In this document: in pieces, positions 45,965 through 55,889 of the stretch
Layout: each line of letters opens with the position of its first letter
Numbering within the stretch: the stretch's first letter is position 1
Origin: Trichostrongylus colubriformis
Lineage: Eukaryota > Nematoda > Chromadorea > Rhabditida > Trichostrongylidae
Length of the DNA stretch: 64,000 nucleotides
Direction of reading: 5' to 3'
NCBI GenBank assembly: GCA_963978905.1
Contig: OZ022259.1
Span: 11,160,001-11,224,000 of the forward strand
The notes under the pieces: generated by a model
What the model saw: only the letters and a program-made list of their open reading frames with translations
Told to the model about the DNA's origin: nothing
Database searches by the model: none
Made by a program: the position numbers and the translations under genes

Positions 45965-46884
45965 ACATACATTGCGGTGGTGCTGCTGGCAGCAGAGCGT
46001 GGCTGTGACGACGGAGCCAGGCCCCGCTGTCGGCACTACTTCTTTTCCCCACTTGGACCATGGTGGGAAGCAGCCCGATATAAAGCCTGATTGGGTGTTT
46101 CCATCCTCTACCTTTGGAGTGCTTGATATTAAATTCCATCAAAAACGAGCTCCGGCTCCCTTAACGCCCATCCATCTAAGAGACTGTTGAAGTCCACTCA
46201 TCGGAGAAAAGTTCATGGAATCCAGCAGCGTTCTGCGAGCCATAAGAAACAAAGAGTATTCATGACTAGTGGTGATTTCAAAAACCTTCCACGAGGCAAA
46301 ACAAGGAAATAATGGAGCTGCTTCAGACCAATGCAAATATCGTAGGTTTTCTTAATCTGCTTCAGAACAATAGATGACAATAATCTGGGTACTACGGAAG
46401 CCTCCTCCTCGTTTCCACTGCTAACCATCATATCTTGACGAAAAGTAGACAGAACTTGTTTCTAAGCTTTTCTACCGGGGGCGGGGGGGGGGATGTATCA
46501 TAATCCGAATTTCCTATCTAGAACAGTTCCTCATTAATTACTTGCTACTAACAACAACAGCCACAACTCGTGAACTCGTGTAAGCCGGTGTCGTTACGGT
46601 AGCATGATGTAGCCCTCATCTAGCCCCATGCTCGAGCCCAGCATGAGCTCTTCAACCATGAGTTTGTAACCTGTAAATGTATTGTACTTCATCATTTACT
46701 TCATGGATTCAGTCCATGTCAAGCCTCAAAAAAACATCGGAGACACATTATTAGAGAATCAATAAAATTTAACAGCAAAATCAACAACAAATCCAACAAT
46801 TATATGTAAGAGTCAATAATAATCAGGAACTCGTAAAACTCTATCTAAGTCAGACTACAGGGAAAACGAATCGCTATGATCTTA
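45965..46884. other. No gene; 3' flank of DDX24
   Basis: Includes the expected DDX24 3' UTR on the minus strand just below 46885. No clear AATAAA was seen there; only AATAATG-like words. A G tract lies at about 46478-46492. Confidence 0.4.
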
Positions 46885-49800
46885 TTAGTGTTTCTTCTTG
46901 TGGCGGAACTGTTTAGCTCTTAGTTGGCGTGTTGTTATGAGTTTACGTGCCTTTTTCTTTCGTGCTTCCATTTCGACCAAGTTCTCTTCCAATGCGTCCA
47001 ACGAATTCGTTGACATTGAAGTGATCTTAATTCTCGTAAGCTTACATTAATAGCATAAAAACGGTTTCGGAAATGATTCGCCCTTACAACGAATGTTCTA
47101 ATCAACACTAATCAACAACAAGGCCAAAAATGGTTGTCGATACTTAATACTCAAAATCGAATACCTTTTCATACTGTGCGACCACATCCGGATTGATGTA
47201 TCGAGTTTTCTGAAATATAACGTATTTATTTTGCTATAGAAAACACCAAGACATGGTGCGTCCGTACGCCCAGCAAAGACCTTACCCATCTTCGTTAGAA
47301 GACGTCCGTCCAACACTTTTTATTTATTTGTCTATTTTCTTCAAAGTTAATTCTACTAATCATGAGGAGCACTCGTAAAGTCTAGTAGAACTTGCCAAAT
47401 TTCAGAATAGCTCCGTGGACACTCAGGGCACCCTAACTAGCAGTAACCATTCAATGACTCACCGGTATATTGATCCTGGTGATGTTCGGAAGTGGTTCAG
47501 CAAGCTCAGCTTTCAGTTCGGCTTGCAGCTGTAACTCTTTCTCCTTAATGGTGTTCATTTCACTGTTTGAATTCTCCTGCTCAGCTTGTCTGAAATGAGC
47601 GTGAAGTGAGCACCGCTGTCAGTGTTATGGACCGATGAAAGCTTTCATTTATCAGATACCTTGGCCTTTAAAGGCACCGAAAGGGGTATGGAGAAAGTGA
47701 GAACTGTGAATGCATGTTCTCTGGGAACAAATTTTCCACTTCACAAGAAGCGATGTGTGCGAAACCAGGGCTAGCTGCGCGGCGTGTCGTTGTGCATTTC
47801 ATCAGCCGGGGAGCTGCCAGCGAGGTGGGACAATTTCGCTGCCAGCTGATTTAGCCTCTCTCCCGTCTCCAGTCTACCCCCCCCCCCCCCCCCCCCCCCC
47901 TAGTGACGCAGAAGGGCTCGAGAGAAAAGAGACTTTTGGGTGCCTATTTTTCGGGGCTTTCGCCGTCTCATTTTCGGTCTTTCTCTATTCGTTTCATTTC
48001 GTTGCGCATTTGTGTACCCTTACTTTCATACTTCATAACCTCCCAAATTTACCCCTTTCGGTGCCTTTCAGACAAAGCACAGGACTACGAACGTGCTTTT
48101 ACGACTATATGAGTGCCTCACAATAGAAGGTATGTATCAGAAGTACAGTCCATTTCGGAACGCCTGATAGGGCGTGGCCTACGGACTTGGATGAGAGTGT
48201 ATCAAACTCTCTCATACCGCCACACACTCTCACTATTGCCACGCACCAGCGTCCGTAGGCCACGCCCTATCAGACGCTTCGAAATGGAGTATATATGCTG
48301 TGTAGAAGAATTTTGCGTAGCATGATGCCAGATTGATTTCAGCCACCTGCGCACAAGTGTAAAAAAGGCCGAGTGAAAAGTGCCCATGCTGTCGCGCACT
48401 TCACGCGACCCCCTTTGTTCCATTGTACCCCCCAGGTGGACACCACATGTCCGCTGGGTCCGCCTTTCTTCGCCACGGCGAGAAAGGCAGAAAGCTTTGA
48501 GATTGTGTGGCGAGCAGTCGCCTTTCTCATCCACCCATTGTCGTATTTTGCCACCCGTTTGTATTTATTAATAAACAAATTAAAACCACTGAACCACTTT
48601 TCAAAAAGGAAACAATAGAAATTTCCTGTGGCTGAACAATAAATCCGCCACACATGCTGCGATTTGGGAGCAGGGTACATCGTAGATCGAGGATCCCCGA
48701 CATTGGAGGGGTGGGAGGGAGGTGGGAAGTGGTGAGTGAGGGTCATATTCTTGACTGGTTGTCTTGGTTTATTGGATTTCTCCATCACGCATTAATAGAA
48801 GCTGAGGAGGCGTGCTGTTAGCTTTGATAGTATTTACATGACAAAAACAATGTGACAGTAACATCAAATACAAATGACCATACCGCGTCCATCTCCGTCC
48901 CCTGCGCTCACAGTGTTCTTGGGTGTGCGCTAGAGAAGAATAGAGATCGTAATGGTAGAGACCCTGAGGAGACGCAAGATTTCCAACTCCACAGCGTACG
49001 CTCTACAAGCCCGTAACTCCTTACCTAGCCATTTGTCAGCATAGCGACTGCGCCTTCAGTGTTTTGTGGTTCGCATATCAGAAAAAAAACTAGACTAAAT
49101 CACGAGAAACACTGCGGGACTCTTTCAAAGCACCGTATTTCACATACCTACCCATCCCAATAACAACACCCCTGATGCCTTCCCTCAGTTTTCAGATATA
49201 CTTATTAGAGCTCGTCGGTACACCTGCCATAACGGGGCACAAAACCCCTTACCGTCTGCCCATAATTCAGCACCCTTGGCATCACACACTGATCATGAAG
49301 TTATTCTCACCTCAAATCATCCATAGCCAAGTCCGCTTCTCGAATGATCTTGTCGAACCAATTTTCGGAAAGGCGAATCTATAAAAAAAAAGTAATAGGT
49401 TATGTCAACTGCAGAGTCACTTCCAATAGATATCGAAGATCAACCACAAAACAACTACTAGTGATCAGTAAGAAAGCATAATCGTCACAAAACTAAGGAA
49501 TCAAAGCGCGGTGTTCAGATGACGCTCACTTTTTTACTCCGATGGGCGAGCGTGTCCAGATCTGAAGCCAGCTTCACACGTGTTGTCAACCGTTTCATCA
49601 ATTCGGGACAGTCGATTGGGAAGACAGGTAGGTCTTTCTCTGAAATATGTGATTTCGGTGCTTTATCCGATTGTATACCACAGCTTACCCCGATTGAGAT
49701 TCTTGCATAATCGTCTGTATAGGTGAGCATCTTTCGAGTCCACAATCAGTACCGAAAGACCTTTGCGCAATGCTCGAGCAGTTCGACCCGATCGATGAAT

Positions 49801-52800
49801 ATACATCTAAATGAATTTAGTATAAATCTACCCAGCACCGTTCATGGTCACCAGAAGATCCATTGAAAGGGAATGTAAGCAATGATAACCATCTGTTAGT
49901 AGAGAGGGAATCACACAAATTAGAAAGCCCCCACCTTAATATCTTTCCTTTTTATGGTAGCCTTTACAGAGATGTGTCACTTCAAAATGGGCGGACTTAC
50001 TTCTGCAGTTTTTGGCACTTGATAATGGATCACGTTGTCGATTTCCTGAATGTCAAGCCCTCGAGCTGCCACGTCGGTGGCCAGCAATACGCTTCTCGAA
50101 TCCGCTGAAGATGACGCTTCTTATTCGAAATGTAAGGCAAATGACAAAGTATAAAAAATTTGAAGGAAATTCAGTTTTCGCGGAGATGATGTTGATCTGC
50201 ACCTCTAATAAGCCCATCTAAGGTTCAGGAGGCCCTGAAGTGACGACAAAGCAGAATCATATCGTGGCCTTGTTTTTCACGGCCTTGCAATAACCAGACT
50301 TATAAGACAAAAAGCTCTTACCACGGAAGGTCCAACTTCCCAAGGGACTTTGAATCGATAGAGATTCGATGATTATAACAAGCAAACTAAGATTGCAAAA
50401 TGTCATTCTGAAGCGATATAGTAAGAGCCGAAGATTGCTTATGATGCGAGTGACGATTGGGACACACGGTCAGTGGGGCCACTAAGTCACCCGATGACCA
50501 TACACATCCCTTGAATCATTATACACATCTTTTATATCATCATCATTCATCAATACAAGGGAACAGACGTGCAAGGAGGGTAGGATTTACATGAACAAAT
50601 TGTCTAAGTAATTTATGTCACAGGGCAAACGCTACAGGCTGTCACAAGCCGAGGCCCAGATTCGTGCGTCCCAACCTACACCCCTTGTGATGCCTCATGG
50701 GTTAGGTACTTTATCATCCCGCACCGCCTCAGTGGTAGTGCCCCGTATCTGTAGAGGAGGGGGGCGCATGGGCTTGCTGTCCGTTGGTGCGGATTTCTGT
50801 GCTTTCGTTTCGTCGTCGGTAAGTGCTTCTCTTTCGCTTCTAAGTGTTTCCCTGTACTACCTATTCGCACCTATCATTTACTCTGCCCATTCTATGGGCC
50901 ACACTTTGGTTCACACGGTTTTTTGCTGCTCCATTAGTGTTAATTGATGCTGATACTGATATGCTTGACGTCGGTTTTAGTTGATTTTCTAATGTTGGGA
51001 GTAACAATTGAATTCGCTAGTAAAATCGTACAAGACTAAAGAATGGTAGTTGTTATCGATAAAGTGGCAATGCAAATGATGGGTGCGGAGAGGTGTCAGT
51101 ACAAGGAACTTTCAGAAGTGAAAGAGAAGCACTTACTACGATGAAACATAAAATACGAAAAAATCCGCATCGGCGCGGAGCACCCTTTACACCCCGCGTA
51201 CGGATCCGGCGGTGCAGTAGCAGCGAGATAAGGTGCCCATTACGTCTCAGTGCTAAGCATGCTGATGACAAAGTGCCTCGCCAATGATGCACCACAAGCA
51301 AACTTTGATCCCTCCTAAATCGCTCCAGAAAAAACTTCTGCACATTTTGCAATTTTGATTTCCCAGTTAAAATAGCATTCGGATCTCTTATCGATCCATC
51401 TAGGTCTCAATTTCAAAACCCATTGGAGGCTTAACCCTTCCTTAGTTAGTTCTACCGTGAGAGTAGGTAAGCGTTACCTGCAAATTTCTCCAAATTTTTC
51501 AAGCGAACTTTCTGTTCCATTTTCGCATGCAACATTAATGGTTGTAATTTCAGCAGTTTCAGTATCCCATACATTCGTCGTGAAGCGTCTACTGAGTTCG
51601 TGAAGATTAACGTACGACCTTTGTAACGTTCCAAAAGGTAAAGTATCGTCGTGTCCTGTAAGTAAAAAGCTTGGCAGAGATTCAGTGTTTAACATTCAGA
51701 AACATACCTTCTCTAGGAGGTTTGAGCAATTGATTCTTGTCTCCACAAGCGCTTCAGCCGTGCCGAATGCACGAGTGATATCCACAACTTTGCAATTGGG
51801 ACGCATTCCGGTAAGCTGGACCAGTTCTTCTGCAAAGTTAGGCCGCGGTCATACTTTGCGCAGCTGCGTTAGTTGACGCCAGTGCCGGCGTCAACTCACG
51901 CAGCTGCGCAAAGTATGACCGCGGCCTTATTTTACGATGAAGAGTTTTACGACCCTCTAAATGTTCATGACGGTTTCGCCTTTCGTCTACAGATCAGTCG
52001 AAATCAACTGTTATGGAAAAGCAGTGGGCTTTCATACTCAGCGGTGCCGGCGCCAGACCGTGCTATGTCTTCTCTGCGTCTCCGGTCGTGCCATTATGCT
52101 TCGCTGCCTGCGAATGCAGCCACACTTCGCCACCAGCCTACCTGCCGGCGGCACCACAGAGTATGAAGGTAGCCGAATGAATCCCTCAGGATACAGTGGG
52201 GGGATCGAAGCCGAAGCACTTCTTACCCGGCTAATACAGACAACTTCCAAGAAATAAAAATGAGAAGCTGCATCAAGCTCACTGATTTACCAACTTATTT
52301 TTTGCTGTGGCGTCAATTCTTTCTTCGTGGAACCAAATCGGGACTGATCATGGTGAACATAAGTCAAAGTTGCTGAGAAAACCAGCGTTTGTAACTTATC
52401 TGTTGCTGATCTGAAAAACGAGAAAGCCTGCAAATAGTTCTTACTTTTAGCAACAGCTTTATTATCTAAACACCTTTCATTTCGTAGCTAATCATGACAT
52501 TAAGATGGCTCACATCGATAAAATAGTGCCTGCAGAAAGAGAGAGCGAGCAAATGATGCGTACAGTCACAGCGCGGTCTTGGGAAGACATTGCGTCTTGG
52601 ACTGCCTTCATACTGTGCGGAACAGCCGTGCGACACACGCGATAGAGGCTTTACAGCCGAAACTAGCATGCTGCTCACGTTAGTTTGCTGTCAGGCTGCC
52701 TTCATACTCGACGATGTCGGTGAGAAGGCGTGGTCCGTGCCGCTCCGCCTCGCTGCCTCTGAGGCCACGCTCCGCCACCAGCAGACGCTGTCACCATCGC

Positions 52801-55555
52801 ACAGTATGAAGGAGGCCTAAGGCCGCTTCCATACTTTGCGCACCGACGCCGTCACGCGCGTGCCTGCGTCACGCGCGTGCCTGCGTCACGCGCGTGACGC
52901 CGGCACGCGCGTGACGCAGGCACGCGCGTGACGGCGTCGGTGCGCAAAGTATGGAAGCGGCCTAACACGCCTATTTAATGATCGCAACCGACGTTGTGGG
53001 TGCGTTGCGTATGTCGCTGAGTATCCAAGCAAATTTAAGCATTCTATTATATTAAATTCTGTGAGCCTGTGCTGGCACAACACTGTCAGCGAAGTGGGGT
53101 CCTTAGAATCCGCTCTAGGCATAGATTAACAGGCTCATATGTTATGTAAGTGAATGATTATAGTAATTATCGGAGAAATTTTCTCCACTCACTTTCTAAC
53201 ACATTTCAGGATATCTTCCATTTCCTCAAAATGCCCCTTTTCTACCATACGATCAGTCTCGTCCACAACCAAGCATACCAAACCACTCCAGTCCGACAGA
53301 TACTGACAGACTGGCACGCCTTCTTCCTTAACATTTACGATTGGTGAATACCTTAACTTAAGCTTTTAACGCACTGCACCCTTACCATTTCTTTCATCAT
53401 TGCCCATAAACGTCCAGGGGTTGCCACGATTACCTCAGGCTTCTGATCCCTCAGAATACGAGCTTGTCGTACTTGTGCTAATCCACCAACGATTGGAAAT
53501 GCCTACAAAATGAAATATCACTCATACAGAGTTCGCAAAAAAATACGGTCGCACAATCTCGATTCCTCGTTGACAAGTAAATTGAAAAATAAAGAACAAT
53601 GGTATAACCTACTTTAAAATTCGTATACTTCAGTAGAGCCGTTACATGCTTCATAACTTGTACGACCAGCTCTCTCGTTGGAGCTAATATGAGCACTTTG
53701 GGACCAGTTTTCTTTGAACAAGCCTCTTGCGGCAACTCCAGCAGTCGAGCAGCCATCGGTATTGCATAAGCCAACGTTTTACCGCTGCCCTGAACATCCA
53801 TACAATGCCACATCCACGTCTACCGACCAGAATGGTAACTGAACCCTGAGATGTCTTTTACCGTTTCTGCTGCTCCCAGAACATCGCAGTGATCACGAAC
53901 AGCCAGCGGAAGCACTTGCTTCTGTATCTCGGTGGGCGATTTAAAGCTGAAAACAAGAGATGAGTACTGTGTTCCTTACAGAGTGGCTGTAGATATTAAC
54001 ATATTATCAGTTTTATACCAACAGGACTTTACATGACTGTAGAACTGCGTTCATACCCAGCTGAATGTGATTTTCAGGGCAACGCCGGATCGGCGTATCC
54101 GTGATTTGGGATTTTTGACGATGCCACCTATCACCACGTCAGTAAGTCAGCTTTACGGCAAATATCCAAATTTGCGGACACGGGGATACGCTCATTTTCT
54201 CGATCGATATAAATACTTTACTTGACGTAAAAACCAAAAATCCCATTCAGTTAGGTATGAATGCAGCCGCTGGCTATTGGCACGTCAGTCATGTAAATTC
54301 CTGTAGATATAAAATTAATATTATGTTGATATCTACTGCCATCCCATAAGGTGGCTTAAAAAAGGGTCTACAGTTGATTGACACGTCAACATATAGAGGC
54401 ATGAAAGTAAACAGCGCTTTAATGAACTATGATTGAATGATATATAGATCACCCCAGATCTCGAATCGCTTGCAGTATTACACCAGGTAAGTACAGCTCG
54501 TCCCATGGCGAGGTAAGCGCTTCTTCTGAGTCACCTGAAAACGAGGCGGCTTCTACTCGACAATTTCAAACTTTTAGTGAACCAACTTACCAGCCTCAAC
54601 ACCGTCAGTGAAACTCGATTGCGCAACACCCTCCAGTTGCTTGTCAGATTGTGACGACTCCTCGGCTTCAGTGGATGCTTGTGATTCCATCGCGCATCTC
54701 TCGACAGCGAACTTCACTTTCTTCGCCGTTGTGGGTTCTTCAGTCATTTCTGCTTTTCGCTTCTTTTTCTTCTTCTGAATCACTGGTGTTGTGATAAACA
54801 GAAGTGTAGGAGTTGGGGCTAAAACTAACCTTCGCCATCTTTTCATTGCCACTGCTAGCTTGCTCCGCAGTGGTGACCTCAGCACCCTCCGCGTCAACCA
54901 TAACCTTCTCACCTGCATCCTCCTTCACCTTCTTTTTCTTTCTCTTCGTTTTCTTTTTCATCTTTTTTGAAACATTTTCAGTCTGCTCAGCCAGCGCTGT
55001 ATTTTCCGGACCTTCCACAACCTTATGCTGCAAGTAAAACGATGGTTGCAGAGGTGGCAAGATTTCCAAGTCTAGAGTTGTTACTGAACGTGAAGCCCCT
55101 GCGTTCACCCCTCGAGCACTTTTCAAAGTACATATGATCCATTTCACAGCGCTAGATACGGCGTGGCCTGATTGGCGAGAGTGAGTATGGCAGGGTGAGA
55201 GAGTGTGATACACTCTTACCCAACTCCGGAGACCACGCCCTGTCAAGCGCTCTGAAATGAACTGTAGCTTTCGTAATGGCAAAAAAAGTACACGTTCCTC
55301 TAGAAAGTACAGGTATGGGAAGGATAAGGAGGTGAACAGGCTCTCACAGTACGTACAGCACAATCAAATTCCCTGATTAAAATTTACTTCTTGTTGAGCT
55401 TTCGCTTTCTTTTTTGACTTTTTCGAGGACTGAATATCCTCTGGTAGAATCTCTTGAAACAATCCCAGAAATCCAAATTCTGCATCCTTTAAATCGCCAG
55501 TCATTGCACCATCTCTCCATTTCGCCCCACTTGACAACGATATCACTTTCGGCAT
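46885..55555 (-). CDS. ddx24: DEAD-box RNA helicase, DDX24/Mak5 family
   Basis: An ATP-dependent RNA helicase of the nucleolus needed for 60S ribosomal subunit assembly in the family (Mak5 in yeast, DDX24 in mammals). Eighteen exons join in frame into about 762 aa. Helicase motifs in order: PTEIQ (Q, ~213), AAETGSGKT (I, ~236), APTRELVVQ (Ia, ~275), ATPGR (~325), DETD in place of DEAD (II, ~359), SAT (III, ~394), LIFTNS (IV, ~477), [10 protein letters not shown] (V, ~529), HRSGRTAR (VI, ~559). A Lys/Glu-rich N-terminal extension begins [12 protein letters not shown], and the basic tail ends RHKKKH. The start at 55555 is chosen because a TTTTTTGCATAG acceptor lies 7 nt upstream. It lies 334 bp downstream of PWP2 on the same strand. 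Family assignment rests on collinearity with DDX24 from recall; no search was run. Confidence 0.93.
47877..47900. repeat. Poly-C tract in DDX24 intron 15
   Basis: An uninterrupted run of 24 C, within a pyrimidine-rich flank. It is prone to assembly and length error. Confidence 0.9.
48147..48290. mobile_element. Hairpin MITE in DDX24 intron 15
   Basis: The arms CCATTTCGGAACGCCTGATA...GGGCGTGGCCTACGGAC pair with GTCCGTAGGCCACGCCC...TATCAGACGCTTCGAAATGG, leaving a loop of about 60 bp with ACTCTCTCAT repeats. The same family is in DDX24 intron 1 at 55137-55262. Non-coding; the overlapping frames at 48113-48534 are artefacts. Confidence 0.8.
50448..50685. mobile_element. MITE, GGGACACACGG family, copy 3, in DDX24 intron 11
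   Basis: Left GAGTGACGATTGGGACACAC, right GTGCGTCCCAACCTACACCC, with AGTGGGGCCACTAAGTCACC inside. Closest to the 21.7-kb copy. Confidence 0.75.
50686..51298. mobile_element. Diverged foldback element in DDX24 intron 11
   Basis: The left arm (TTGTGATGCCTCATGGG, GTACTTTATCATC, GTGCGGATTT, TAAGTGCTTCTCTTTCGCTT) is matched by the complement of 51085-51298 (TTGTGGTGCATCATTGG, GCACTTTGTCATC, ATGCGGATTT, TAAGTGCTTCTCTTTCACTT). The arms are about 190 bp and clearly older than the other hairpins. Confidence 0.6.
51841..51926. mobile_element. 86-bp near-perfect palindrome (Harbinger-like MITE) at a splice acceptor
   Basis: The arms begin GGCCGCGGTCATACTTTGCG and are inverted. TTA directly flanks both sides (51838-51840, 51927-51929), consistent with the 3-bp TWA duplications of PIF/Harbinger elements. 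The element lies in DDX24 intron 9. Its edge is 11 bp upstream of the exon 10 start (51829), so it lies just outside the TTTGCAG acceptor. Confidence 0.85.
52030..52170. mobile_element. GC-rich MITE in DDX24 intron 9
   Basis: Inverted edges TTTCATACTCAGCGGTGCCG and CGGCACCACAGAGTATGAAG; interior TCTGCGTCTCCGG and GCTTCGCTGCCTGCGAATGC. Part of the GC-island family seen at 391, 29140 and 37197. Confidence 0.7.
52604..52818. mobile_element. GC-rich MITE remnants in DDX24 intron 8
   Basis: CTGCCTTCATACTGTGCGG at 52604 and a second CTGCCTTCATACTCGACG at about 52697 head towards an inverted CGCACAGTATGAAGGAGGCC end at 52799-52818. It abuts the palindrome at 52822. Confidence 0.6.
52822..52962. mobile_element. 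141-bp GC-rich palindrome, TAA-flanked, DDX24 intron 8
   Basis: Starts GGCCGCTTCCATACTTTGCG and ends with its complement, flanked by TAA on both sides (52819-52821, 52963-52965). The centre is made of repeated GTCACGCGCGTG and GCACGCGCGTG words, themselves palindromic. It resembles the 86-bp element at 51841 in its ends and target. It would form a very stable hairpin in the pre-mRNA. Confidence 0.85.
54055..54271. mobile_element. MITE with CTGCGTTCATACC ends in DDX24 intron 4
   Basis: Left CTGCGTTCATACCCAGCTGA and right GTTAGGTATGAATGCAGC are inverted. AAATCCCAA/ATTTTTGACG and CCAAAAATCCCATTCAG words pair inside. Distant relative of 3611-3982. Confidence 0.7.
55137..55262. mobile_element. 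Hairpin MITE in DDX24 intron 1
   Basis: Arms TCCATTTCACAGCGCTAGAT...GGCGTGGCCTGA and the complement of CGGAGACCACGCCC...TGTCAAGCGCTCTGAAATGA. Same family as 48147-48290, with the shared GTATCA(C/A)ACTCTC loop. Confidence 0.75.
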
Positions 55556-55889
55556 GGCGTTCCTATGCAAAAAATGCACCCTATCGCAATATTAAACGTG
55601 GCTCAGTCTTCCTGTGAATGAGTGTTCTACAGATTGTTTTCGGTATCAAGAGCCACCACTCTGATAAACCTGGTACATCACTATAACGGTGTATTAAATA
55701 TTCATTTCAGCTCAGCCGACATCATCAACAGTTCAGATCAGATCGATAAACAATTTCAACAAATGTAACAGTATAATGTCAACAAATAGTATAACAAAAA
55801 TAGGAAAAAAAACTTAACAACATGTAAATAAGTACAGGAAACTTCTAACAAGCGTAACGTAACAGTGATGTTCAACAGTAACGTCAGAC
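55556..55889 (-). promoter_or_regulatory. Intercistronic region with SL-type trans-splice acceptor
   Basis: This 334-bp gap separates the PWP2 stop from the DDX24 start. On the minus strand, TTTTTTGCATAG (AG at 55563-55564) precedes the DDX24 ATG by 7 nt, as in trans-spliced worm mRNAs. A possible weak poly(A) signal (AATGAATATTTAA) lies about 170 bp after the PWP2 stop, and TTTTTTTTCC and other U-rich stretches follow that stop. No separate promoter is evident. Whether SL1 or an SL2-type leader is used cannot be told. Confidence 0.55.

Larger units (their letters stand above)
46885..55555 (-). other. ddx24: Exon map of the DDX24 gene
   Basis: Exons in transcript order: 55388-55555, 54830-55027, 54591-54774, 54453-54534, 53862-53946, 53613-53789, 53386-53502, 53193-53326, 52295-52410, 51708-51829, 51478-51655, 50001-50104, 49689-49806, 49530-49639, 49311-49378, 47463-47589, 47165-47209, 46885-47040. 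All junction phases agree. Exon 9 uses a GTTGGT donor because the nearby GTAAAT donor would create a stop in exon 10. Exon 8 uses an AAG acceptor. The last exon could start at 47040 or 47025. Introns 8, 11 and 15 are 0.8-1.7 kb and filled with repeats. Confidence 0.85.

Noticed and set aside
47877..47900. Homopolymer C tract as telomere or regulatory i-motif
   Set aside because: A single C run inside an intron with no repeat unit. Length is unreliable in assemblies.
52284..52294. Stronger GTAAAT donor for DDX24 exon 9
   Set aside because: It would create a stop codon at the exon 10 junction. The GTTGGT donor 4 nt earlier keeps frame and family alignment.
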